The translations under genes and the position numbers were made by a program. A DNA stretch of 32,894 nucleotides from Gemmatimonadota bacterium (lineage in GTDB: Bacteria > JBHIER01 > G020348925), in the NCBI GenBank assembly GCA_020348925.1, contig CP070758.1, positions 4,794,221 through 4,827,114 on the forward strand. Direction: 5' to 3'. This document shows positions 26,261 through 32,894 of this stretch, piece by piece. Every line of letters starts with the position of its first letter. Position 1 is the first letter of the stretch. The notes under the pieces were generated by a model. That model searched no databases, was not told the DNA's origin, and saw only the letters and a list, made by a program, of their open reading frames with translations.

Positions 26261-26301
26261 TAAAAATAATAATACTTTCGCGGTTTTCGAAGTAAAATCT
26301 T

Positions 26302-27264
26302 TCACCACAAGCTCAATTGAGGTGATGATTTCAGAGGGAGCGGTTCTGCCCGAAACCCCGCTTCTCTCAAATACGTGCAAAATCGATGTGGGCCGTGAAC
26401 GGTGTACACCGTCCTCGGTTGTACTCTTCGAACGTATTCGAACAATCCGTTGAAATCCGCATGATCGCTCAGGGGAAAGCTCGTGTCGGCACCGAAGCGA
26501 AACCGCGTTCCCCCGTCAAGGGCCCAGCCTGTGAGTGCTGCCGTTCGTTTGCTCTTGATCCCCTTGAGGAGACCCTGTTTTCTCATGCCCCAGGGCCCTA
26601 TTACGACCGAATCCCTCACATCACCACCCTCGAAGAGTCTGTACGGTCCAAAGGTCACACCGGCACGTTCGTAGAGTTTGGCACTATCGAAGACAGATTG
26701 AGAGACTGCGGCGGGAATGTTTCGGTTTCCCAGGAGCTTCATCACCTCCTGGGCTTTTCCCAAACGGTAGGCAAAGAGCACGGGGATGGTACCGCCGTTC
26801 AAACACGTCTCGACGAACCGAACGATATTTTCATTCACTTCCTCCCGAGGAGGGAAGACATATTTGGGATTACCGTACGTGCATTCCATGATGAGAATAT
26901 CGCAATTTTTAATCTGGGCCTGTTCCGCCGTTGAACCTCTGGCCAATTTGAAATCTCCGGTGTATACAATCCGCTCTTCATGTTCAATGAGAATCTGTGC
27001 CGCACCAAGCATATGGCCTGAAGGGAAAAGCTCGACGGTACAGCCGTTGATTGAAAACGGTTCATTGAAGGATTTGGCAACAACATGCCCCTTTTTGAAT
27101 TTGTCCTTATAGAAAAGAGCGGTTCCTTCGGAGACCAAAACGTGTTCGTGCCGCCGTAAATGATCGCTGTGCCCGTGAGAGACGAAGGAAAAGGGTTTCT
27201 TCACCCTGGGATCAAGCCAGAGGTCGACATCTTTGACGTAAATATCATTCTTCAAGTCGAGCAT
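26302..27264 (-). CDS. Metallo-beta-lactamase-fold exonuclease-like protein
   Basis: 320 residues. The metal motif SHGHSDH (29-35), the GHMLGAAQ segment, YTGDFKL with a metal-binding Asp, the MECTYGNP turn, a later SDHADFNGL and VYTVHGP mark a beta-lactamase-fold nuclease of the RNase J/CPSF-like superfamily. It most resembles the short ligase-associated DNA exonuclease group. No ligase gene is near. A divergent mrfB-mrfA pair starts about 460 bases away, so a DNA-repair role is the better guess, but an RNA-processing role is not excluded. The ribosome site is weak; the promoter at 27340-27368 is strong. Confidence 0.85.
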   Translation of the reverse strand: MLDLKNDIYVKDVDLWLDPRVKKPFSFVSHGHSDHLRRHEHVLVSEGTALFYKDKFKKGHVVAKSFNEPFSINGCTVELFPSGHMLGAAQILIEHEERIVYTGDFKLARGSTAEQAQIKNCDILIMECTYGNPKYVFPPREEVNENIVRFVETCLNGGTIPVLFAYRLGKAQEVMKLLGNRNIPAAVSQSVFDSAKLYERAGVTFGPYRLFEGGDVRDSVVIGPWGMRKQGLLKGIKSKRTAALTGWALDGGTRFRFGADTSFPLSDHADFNGLFEYVRRVQPRTVYTVHGPHRFCTYLREAGFRAEPLPLKSSPQLSLW

Positions 27265-27339
27265 GTGTTCTCTTGTTCTCTATCATACTATGTTCATTTT
27301 CGCACAATTCGTTTGAAAGCGTCATTGAATTCGGGTTAG

Positions 27340-27368
27340 AGTATAAGAAAATGGGAGAACAATGTCAA
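27340..27368 (-). promoter_or_regulatory. Sigma70-like promoter of the exonuclease gene
   Basis: On the minus strand TTGACA (27368-27363) and TATACT (27345-27340) are 17 bases apart, about 75 bases before the start codon. Confidence 0.8.
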
Positions 27369-27387
27369 GTATCGTTGATGAACGTTT

Positions 27388-27463
27388 GCGAAAAGTTCGC
27401 GATCCTGGTCGTAGGGATATATATCCCTATAATACAATTCGCCCGGCATACATATACCGGGCG
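27388..27463. promoter_or_regulatory. Three dyad symmetries in the exonuclease/mrfBA divergent region
   Basis: GCGAA-AAG-TTCGC lies at 27388-27400. The perfect 18-base palindrome TAGGGATATATATCCCTA lies at 27412-27429, its right edge overlapping a TATAAT box at 27428-27433. CGCCCGG/CCGGGCG with a ten-base loop lies at 27440-27463. The middle one looks like an operator over a -10 element. No good -35 is seen 17 bases upstream, so a rightward promoter would need an activator. Confidence 0.5.
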
Positions 27464-27726
27464 ATCAAGATCTCATACAGCAATTAACCTTTTCAATGAT
27501 AAGATGTTGTTCTCTCAGAATCAACATATTTTTCTCAAACGTTGAAAGATCTTAAATTTTGTCCTGAAGGAGAATATCGGACGGGGAGAACGATCTTGTC
27601 ATCCAAGAGGAGCACTGCAATACGCCGATCTTTTCCACTTGTCCCAATGAGGTTCGCTCCATATCTTCTCTGCCAGAGCGAAATCGCAGCCAACATGTTC
27701 GTAAGTCAAAAATGATGGGAGCACCA

Positions 27727-28803
27727 ATGCCATCCTTTGACGAAATTACAAGGCGGTGGAAGGAGAGGGTCGAGCGGGCTCGGGAGTACGAGGTTGTCCA
27801 AGAGGACGGGGAAGCGTCTGACGTTTTCCTGGAGTCGAGAGTCTCTGGGCGGGAGTACGAGCAGGCCCAGGCCCTTCTGCGTTCACTTCTCAAAAGGTAT
27901 CAAAACGTACGCTTGGCCGATGCCCTGCCCGGCGAGATGATTTCCAACCCCCACGGATCCTGCTTTCATATCGAACACATCGACCAATGGCCACTGTTTA
28001 ATTTCAGCAGCGAGCAATCAATGGAGATCCTTCTGTCGGATTTGAAGCTTCTCTACGGTATCGGGTATGTGACCGAAGAATCACTGAGGGGGGAAGGTTT
28101 TTCCACGATAACCCATTTGAAGGACCATCACGTCTGGGGCACTGCGGCTCAGAGGTTTCTCGGCTTGCTGCAATCGGCCGATACGCCGAAATTGCAGAAC
28201 TGGCTGTGGCACTGGTTGCCGAAATCTCATCCGAAGGCGCTCTGTCTGGCGGGGCTCCACGATGTGACCGATTTTCTCATTTTCGATATCGAGACCATGG
28301 GTCTCTTCGGGCGGCCGATTATTTTGATCGGATGTGCGCAACCACAGGGTGAAACATTGATCGTTCATCAATACCTTCTTCAAGAAGTGTCCGAAGAGCC
28401 GGCCGCATTGTCGGAATTTTGTGGACACGTGACAAAACGGACGGCATTGATTTCTTATAATGGCCGATCCTTTGACCTCCCGTATATCCGGGAGCGATTG
28501 GGATATTACGGACAGGGTGGTGTTACCGAATGCGCCCACTTCGATATGCTCCACTTTGCCCGCCGGGAGTGGCGAGGGAGCTTTGCGGATTGCAGATTGA
28601 CCACACTGGAACGAGAGGTATTCGGTCACATCCGGAAGAACGATGTGCCCAGCGCTCTTGTGCCGGAGTTCTATGATGTGTATCTGAAGACCGGCAATAT
28701 CGGGCCGCTTGTGCCGATCATCCAGCATAACAGACAGGATGTGATCACGCTGGCGAACATCTTCTCGGAACTCTGTCGGAGGTGGGGGAATGGAGATTGG
28801 TAA
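27727..28803 (+). CDS. mrfB: MrfB/YprB-like DEDD exonuclease (RNase H-like)
   Basis: 358 residues from ATG 27727, preceded by GGGAG at five bases; an ATG at 27712 lacks such a site. About 100-140 look like a helix-hairpin-helix stretch (LLYGIGYVTEESLRGEG). The catalytic domain starts near 183: FDIETMG (Asp187, Glu189), SYNGRSFDLP (Asp250) and HNRQDVITL (Asp338) supply the four acidic residues. In Bacillus subtilis MrfB works with the MrfA helicase in repair of mitomycin C damage. It overlaps the helicase gene by 14 bases. It lacks a long C-terminal extension, so it is shorter than some homologues. Confidence 0.88.
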   Translation: MPSFDEITRRWKERVERAREYEVVQEDGEASDVFLESRVSGREYEQAQALLRSLLKRYQNVRLADALPGEMISNPHGSCFHIEHIDQWPLFNFSSEQSMEILLSDLKLLYGIGYVTEESLRGEGFSTITHLKDHHVWGTAAQRFLGLLQSADTPKLQNWLWHWLPKSHPKALCLAGLHDVTDFLIFDIETMGLFGRPIILIGCAQPQGETLIVHQYLLQEVSEEPAALSEFCGHVTKRTALISYNGRSFDLPYIRERLGYYGQGGVTECAHFDMLHFARREWRGSFADCRLTTLEREVFGHIRKNDVPSALVPEFYDVYLKTGNIGPLVPIIQHNRQDVITLANIFSELCRRWGNGDW

Positions 28804-31042
28804 ATTTATTGAGACGTTCTTATTGCCTTCACCCCAGGTGGAACACGTGGAAGTGATCCCGCCCAGAGGACCCCAATACGGGGACCTCGAACACGAACTC
28901 TGTCCTCCGCTGAAGAAATACCTCCAGACGCACTACATTCGATTGTACACCCATCAAGCCGAAGCTGTCGATAGTATTCTGGAGGGCAAACATATCATCA
29001 TCACCACACCCACGGCTTCGGGCAAAACACTTGCTTTCAATACACCTGTTTTTCACACGCTCTTTGTGGATGAAGATGCGACGGCTCTGTACCTATATCC
29101 TATGAAAGCCCTGGCCAACGATCAGCTCAATGTCCTGTTGCACCTTGAAAAGGCCACCGGCATCAAAGTTTTTTCAAGTATCTACGACGGCGATACCCCG
29201 CAGAATGCGCGGGCGAAGATCCGGGAGCGGTCCCGCATCATTGTGACCAATCCCTACGCGCTCCATCAATATCTTCCGTGGCATCAGAAATGGGCCCGCT
29301 TCTTTCAGAACCTCAAAATCGTCGTCATCGACGAGGCCCATACCTATCGTGGAGTTTTCGGTTCCAACGTGGCTCTCCTCCTCAGGCGGTTGCGACGCGT
29401 CTGCGATCGTTACGGTTCGACGCCACAGTTCGTTCTTTCGTCGGCCACCCTGGCCAATCCTGAGGAGCTGTCCAGGAGACTTGTGGGAGAGGTATGTGAG
29501 GTTGTCTCGAAGGAGGGCTCCGGAAGAGGACAGAAATTCTTCCTCTTCTGGAATCCGCCGTTTCTCGATGATCATAAAATCGTCCGAAGATCACCACATC
29601 AGGAAACCGTTGATCTGTTGACGACTCACCTCCGGCACGGATTTCAGACCCTCTGTTTTACCGTCTCGAGAAGGATGGCCGAACTGGTGGCGACCTGGGC
29701 CAAAAATATGTTGGCTCAGGAAAAGGATGATTGTGCCGATCGGATTGCCACATACCGCGCCGGATATCTGCCCCAGGAACGACGCCGGATCGAAGAGAAG
29801 CTGCGCCGGGGCGATCTGCACGGTGTGGTCTCAACCGTTGCCCTGGAGGTGGGCATCGATATCGGTTCCCTGGACTCGGTCATTATTTCAGGCTATCCTG
29901 GAACGATCATATCCACGTGGCAGCAGGCGGGGCGGTCGGGTCGGGGGATGGAAGATTCGGCGGCCGTACTGGTGGCCTTCGACGGTCCGCTCGATCAGTA
30001 CATCGTGAAGCACCCGCAAAAGTTCTTCGGCAGCTCGCCGGAACACGCCATCGTCGATTTGGAGAACCCGTACATTCTCATGGGGCATGTTCTGTGCGCC
30101 TCGGCTGAGTTTCCCCTGACCGATGCTGATACGATCTTTTTCGGATCTCAATTCTCTGAAGCCCGCCAGGAGCTGGTCAAAGAGCGTTTGATAACACGGA
30201 CCCCGCGAGGATGGATTTATTCGGGACTGGCCAGGCCGGCTGAGGTCGTGCATCTCAATGCCATTTCAGATCGGACGGTGACCGTCTGGTGTGAGGGTGA
30301 ACTTTTGGAGACCATGGACTTTGTCCAAGCCAACCGCGAGGTCTATCCGGGTGCGGTGCTCCTGCATCAAGGGGAAACGTATCTTGTGCGGAAGCTGGAT
30401 CTGGTGAGCATGACGGCCACAGCCGAGGCCAAGACCGTGGACTATTATACCGAGGCTCAGGAGGTGACGGATGTCGGCATAGTGGAAAGACTGCGCACGA
30501 AGGATTCGCGGATCGAGCTCAGCGTCGGCGACGTCAACGTTACCGAGCACCATCCGTCGTATCGGCTGAAGCGATACGACCGGGTTCTCGGTCACAGACC
30601 CCTGAATTTACCACCTGTCGATTTCGAGAGTGTGGGGATGTGGTTCACCGTCCCTCCGGAGGTTGAGGACGAGGTTAAAGAGTCCGGGTGCGACTTCGCG
30701 GGTGGGCTCCACGCTGTGGAGCACGGCATGATTGCCATGGCCCCGCTCTACGCCATGTGCGACCGCTGGGATCTGGGTGGTCTGTCCGCATCGTTCCACG
30801 CCGACACCGGCCGACCCACGATCTTCATCTATGACGCCTTCGAAGGTGGCATCGGCATTTCGGAGAAATGCTACGAGCTGTTCGATGACCTTGTTCGGGC
30901 CACTCAGGAACTCATCCGTGACTGTGAATGTGAGGAGGGCTGCCCCTCCTGCATATTCTCCCCCAAATGCGGGAATGACAATCGACCTTTAGACAAGCAA
31001 GCGGCGCTGATTCTCTTACAAGGGTTACTCAGGCAGATATGA
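28790..31042 (+). CDS. mrfA: MrfA/YprA-like DEAH-box helicase with DUF1998 (MZB) domain
   Basis: 750 residues. Walker A TPTASGKT (73-80), DEAH (181-184), LSSATLANPEEL, and a second RecA domain with VSTVALEVGIDIG and the arginine-finger motif QQAGRSGRG make a complete superfamily 2 helicase. The C-terminal DUF1998 region has LHAVEHGM and a four-cysteine cluster CECEEGCPSCIFSPKCG, as in MrfA. The Bacillus enzyme is a 3'-5' helicase acting in a repair route separate from UvrABC. The gene starts inside mrfB, so the two are co-expressed. Confidence 0.93.
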   Translation: MEIGKFIETFLLPSPQVEHVEVIPPRGPQYGDLEHELCPPLKKYLQTHYIRLYTHQAEAVDSILEGKHIIITTPTASGKTLAFNTPVFHTLFVDEDATALYLYPMKALANDQLNVLLHLEKATGIKVFSSIYDGDTPQNARAKIRERSRIIVTNPYALHQYLPWHQKWARFFQNLKIVVIDEAHTYRGVFGSNVALLLRRLRRVCDRYGSTPQFVLSSATLANPEELSRRLVGEVCEVVSKEGSGRGQKFFLFWNPPFLDDHKIVRRSPHQETVDLLTTHLRHGFQTLCFTVSRRMAELVATWAKNMLAQEKDDCADRIATYRAGYLPQERRRIEEKLRRGDLHGVVSTVALEVGIDIGSLDSVIISGYPGTIISTWQQAGRSGRGMEDSAAVLVAFDGPLDQYIVKHPQKFFGSSPEHAIVDLENPYILMGHVLCASAEFPLTDADTIFFGSQFSEARQELVKERLITRTPRGWIYSGLARPAEVVHLNAISDRTVTVWCEGELLETMDFVQANREVYPGAVLLHQGETYLVRKLDLVSMTATAEAKTVDYYTEAQEVTDVGIVERLRTKDSRIELSVGDVNVTEHHPSYRLKRYDRVLGHRPLNLPPVDFESVGMWFTVPPEVEDEVKESGCDFAGGLHAVEHGMIAMAPLYAMCDRWDLGGLSASFHADTGRPTIFIYDAFEGGIGISEKCYELFDDLVRATQELIRDCECEEGCPSCIFSPKCGNDNRPLDKQAALILLQGLLRQI

Positions 31043-31092
31043 GATGTGAGTCAATTCCGGTTTGATGGACGCGGTTCCTTTTCTCTTTTTGA

Positions 31093-31395
31093 ATGAAAAA
31101 GTTATGGCTCTCAACAGCCTGCTCTATGCTGTCCTATTCGCCCTACGATAATGTGGAGCTCAGGAATTATCCGGCGATGCTCGTCACGACTGTGTTCCAT
31201 GATTCCCAGATGCAGTACTGGGAGCAGGCGAAATGGGTGGCCAAAATTCGTGATCTGAAGACGGACAGCAATCTGCTGCTTCTGCACACCCAGATGGGGG
31301 CCGGCCACAGCGGGAAATCCGGCCGCTTTGAAAAGTACAGGATAACGGTTTTGGAGTACGCCTTCATGCTTGATCTGCTGGGCATTACTGAGTAA
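31093..31395 (+). pseudogene. 3' remnant of an oligopeptidase B (S9 family) gene
   Basis: From 31132 the frame reads [20 protein letters not shown], then [20 protein letters not shown] and [12 protein letters not shown], ending [12 protein letters not shown]. This is the last 85-90 residues of PtrB-type oligopeptidase B, with the catalytic Asp (HDSQ) and His (AGHSGK). The propeller and the catalytic Ser half are absent, and the upstream sequence is unrelated. A full enzyme has about 680-700 residues, so this is a truncated, non-functional copy left by a deletion or rearrangement. The good conservation suggests it is fairly recent. Confidence 0.85.
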
Positions 31396-31836
31396 TTCAG
31401 GTTCTTGTTGTGGTTTGGAAATAACACTTGTCGTTTCCGATTCATTATTATATATTGTAAAATAGTATTCATCTTCCATAAGAAGTGATGCTGTTTTGTC
31501 CGACATTGAGCCCCCATGAACATGCGTATGGCTTTTCGATCAGTGATATTCGTCCGGGCAGAGAGGCAGGCATGACGCTGCCTGTGTGTCGGACGTCTTT
31601 CGATTGACCTCGAATCCAACGACAGCACAAAGAGAAGCAATTTTTTTCAACAGGGTCAATTGAACAGGCTTGATGCTGCACGGCAGCTTCAGCCAGACAT
31701 GGGTCGTGGAGACAATGGTATGCCTTCTGTGCACTCATTTGAAGATGAATGAGGGAGTGTTTTTGTGTTTGAGTCAGGGGAAAAATAAAACATTAAGATG
31801 TGAGTCCTTTCCTGGCTCTCAGTGGAGCATGTTCTG
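31396..31836. other. Intergenic region with inverted repeats
   Basis: No supported gene; overlapping short minus-strand frames show no recognisable motif. An eight-base inverted pair, GTCCGACA (31498-31505) and TGTCGGAC (31587-31594), brackets a segment containing the hairpin AGGCAG/CTGCCT (31564-31583), possibly a small element. Confidence 0.4.
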
Positions 31837-32586
31837 ATGGAAGGTGTGAACAAAACAGTTCTCGTTATCGCCAGAGATCAAGAGACGATCTCGTTTCTTA
31901 CAAAACACATCGTGAAAAAATATGATCTCATCACGACATCTTCTGGGAAGGTTGGATTTCAAAGATTTTCGCAGATCAAGAATATTGACTTCGTCTTTCT
32001 GGACGATGAGTTATCAGATTTGAACGGTCTTCGTTTACTTCGCGGTATTCGCGAAATGGATAAGAACGTATCAATCGCCTTCATCAAGGAAGACGGTTCG
32101 GTCTTCATTGTTTCCGGAGAAGCCGAATACGGGTTCCCACTTTTTTTCAACAAGCCTTTCAAAGAGAAGGACTTGGAAAATATATTTTTGAATCTTGTGC
32201 CGACTCCTCACATGCAAGAGAGAGATGTTCAAAATGCTCTTGATTATATCGAAAAACATATGATGAAACGTATCACGGCGAAAGATGTTGCCAGTGCGTG
32301 TAATTTGAGCTATCGTCAGTTGGCCAGGAAATTTAGAAAGGCCTTGGGCATAACTCTTATGGAGTATGTAAAACGGCTGCGTGTGCAGAAAGCCAAAGGG
32401 TTACTGCGGGGAAAAGCGATGTGGATTGATGACATTGCGGCTGTCCTCGGTTTTGCGGATGTCAGGGCATTCCGCAAAGCTTTCAAAAGCCTGACCGGCA
32501 TGACGCCGAAACAGTATCAGACGCATGCGCACGAATTGAAGCCCGAGAACACCTCCTCTCGAAGACAACCTCCGTTTCAAATCTGA
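31837..32586 (+). CDS. Response-regulator-like AraC-family transcription factor
   Basis: 249 residues from ATG 31837, with GGAG nine bases upstream; a GTG at 31822 is an alternative. Residues 1-about 120 form a CheY-like receiver with FLDDELSDLNGL (phospho-acceptor position Asp56) and NKPF. The first acidic pair is reduced (VIARDQE) and the usual Thr/Ser of strand 4 is not obvious, so phosphorylation may be lost. About 135-240 hold two helix-turn-helix motifs of the AraC type: ITAKDVASACNLSYRQLARKF, then VLGFADVRAFRKAFKSLTG, ending TPKQYQ. No sensor kinase gene is in the window. Confidence 0.9.
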   Translation: MEGVNKTVLVIARDQETISFLTKHIVKKYDLITTSSGKVGFQRFSQIKNIDFVFLDDELSDLNGLRLLRGIREMDKNVSIAFIKEDGSVFIVSGEAEYGFPLFFNKPFKEKDLENIFLNLVPTPHMQERDVQNALDYIEKHMMKRITAKDVASACNLSYRQLARKFRKALGITLMEYVKRLRVQKAKGLLRGKAMWIDDIAAVLGFADVRAFRKAFKSLTGMTPKQYQTHAHELKPENTSSRRQPPFQI

Positions 32587-32894
32587 CATTTTTCAAAAAT
32601 TGATCCCAGCATAATCTTTCTCACATAAAAGTATACCGACCGCGTCAGGTTTTCTGAAACCATGTTACATAGGTGAAAACTTCACCATGCTCGTCAGAAT
32701 ATGAACCAGAGGCGTTCATATTTACAAAATTTGTTCATATTAAGAAATTGTACAAAAATTTTGGTGGCGTCCTAAAAATGGTTGCTTATAATGTTCTTTG
32801 ACATATTGTAAGGTTTTGTAATTCCAAGTACTTTCCATAAGGTATTGGTCAAAATAACCGGTTATTTGCCTCATGGGAGTCTTGGAATGCAAAA
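32587..32894. other. AT-rich intergenic end of the window with operator-like repeats
   Basis: No gene is seen up to the edge. The region holds the repeat cluster at 32672-32741, a TATAAT at 32787-32792 without a good -35, and TTGACA at 32798-32803 without a good -10. It is probably the regulatory region of a gene beyond the window. Confidence 0.45.
32672..32741. promoter_or_regulatory. Cluster of inverted and direct repeats (GTTCATATT x3, GGTGAA/TTCACC)
   Basis: GGTGAA-aac-TTCACC is at 32672-32686. AATATGAAC (32698-32706) and GTTCATATT (32714-32722) form a perfect nine-base inverted repeat with a seven-base spacer. GTTCATATT recurs at 32733-32741, 19 bases after the second copy, roughly two helical turns. 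This looks like a multi-site operator; AraC-type factors often bind direct repeats, and one is encoded just upstream. Confidence 0.5.

Noticed and set aside
27535-27696. Short minus-strand frame of 53 residues upstream of mrfB
   Set aside because: It has a plausible composition but no ribosome site or recognisable domain, and overlaps the expected mrfB leader.
31111-31738. Several overlapping minus-strand frames
   Set aside because: They lie antisense to the oligopeptidase remnant or in the repeat-bearing gap, with no family signature.

Overview
The window comes from a diderm (Gram-negative type) bacterium that I cannot name. Outer-membrane biogenesis genes (bamA, a Skp/OmpH chaperone, lolC/E and lolD) sit beside mcsA, mcsB and clpC, which are best known from Firmicutes. 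Secreted proteins carry beta-propeller, PKD, dockerin and T9SS/FlgD-like sorting modules, the mix often met in uncultured lineages of the FCB group (Latescibacteria, Zixibacteria, KSB1, Krumholzibacteria and similar). Shine-Dalgarno sites are frequent, and the promoters I can read are sigma70-like (TTGACA/TTGACT, 17 bp, TATATT/TATACT). Both argue against a classical Bacteroidota member. The lineage call is inference.

Layout. 1-1903 (minus, running off the left edge) is a secreted DJ-1/PfpI-like domain joined to a seven-repeat propeller and a PKD domain. 1904-3300 is gene-poor, with dispersed palindromic repeats, an orphan C-terminal sorting-domain fragment with its terminator, and tRNA-Pro. 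3405-10416 is one tightly packed minus-strand run read in the order smpB, amidase, murI, rph, rdgB, an SMR-type membrane protein and an STT3-type oligosaccharyltransferase, with a good promoter before smpB. A divergent promoter drives tRNA-Leu(CAG). An AT-rich orphan gene (10923-11711) follows.

11858-17248 (minus) is clpC-bamA-skp with its own promoter and terminator. 19664-24733 (minus) is lysS-lolC/E-lolD-mcsA-mcsB, again with a clear promoter. Between mcsB and clpC, on the plus strand, lie a candidate small RNA or leader and a secreted seven-repeat propeller with a dockerin; they look like an insertion into an ancestral prfB-lysS-lol-mcsAB-clpC-bamA-skp order. prfB (24981-26085) uses the classical +1 programmed frameshift.

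26302-31042 is a DNA-repair-like island: a metallo-beta-lactamase-fold exonuclease transcribed leftward, and a divergent mrfB-mrfA (yprB-yprA) pair encoding a DEDD exonuclease and a DUF1998 helicase. Three dyad symmetries lie between them. To the right are the 3' remnant of an oligopeptidase B gene and an AraC-type regulator with a degenerate receiver domain. The window ends in an AT-rich intergenic region with clustered inverted and direct repeats.

Functionally the window joins ribosome rescue and translation (smpB, prfB, lysS, two tRNAs), wall and envelope building (murI, amidase, Bam, Lol), protein quality control (McsAB-ClpC), nucleotide and RNA housekeeping (rdgB, rph), glycosylation and DNA repair.
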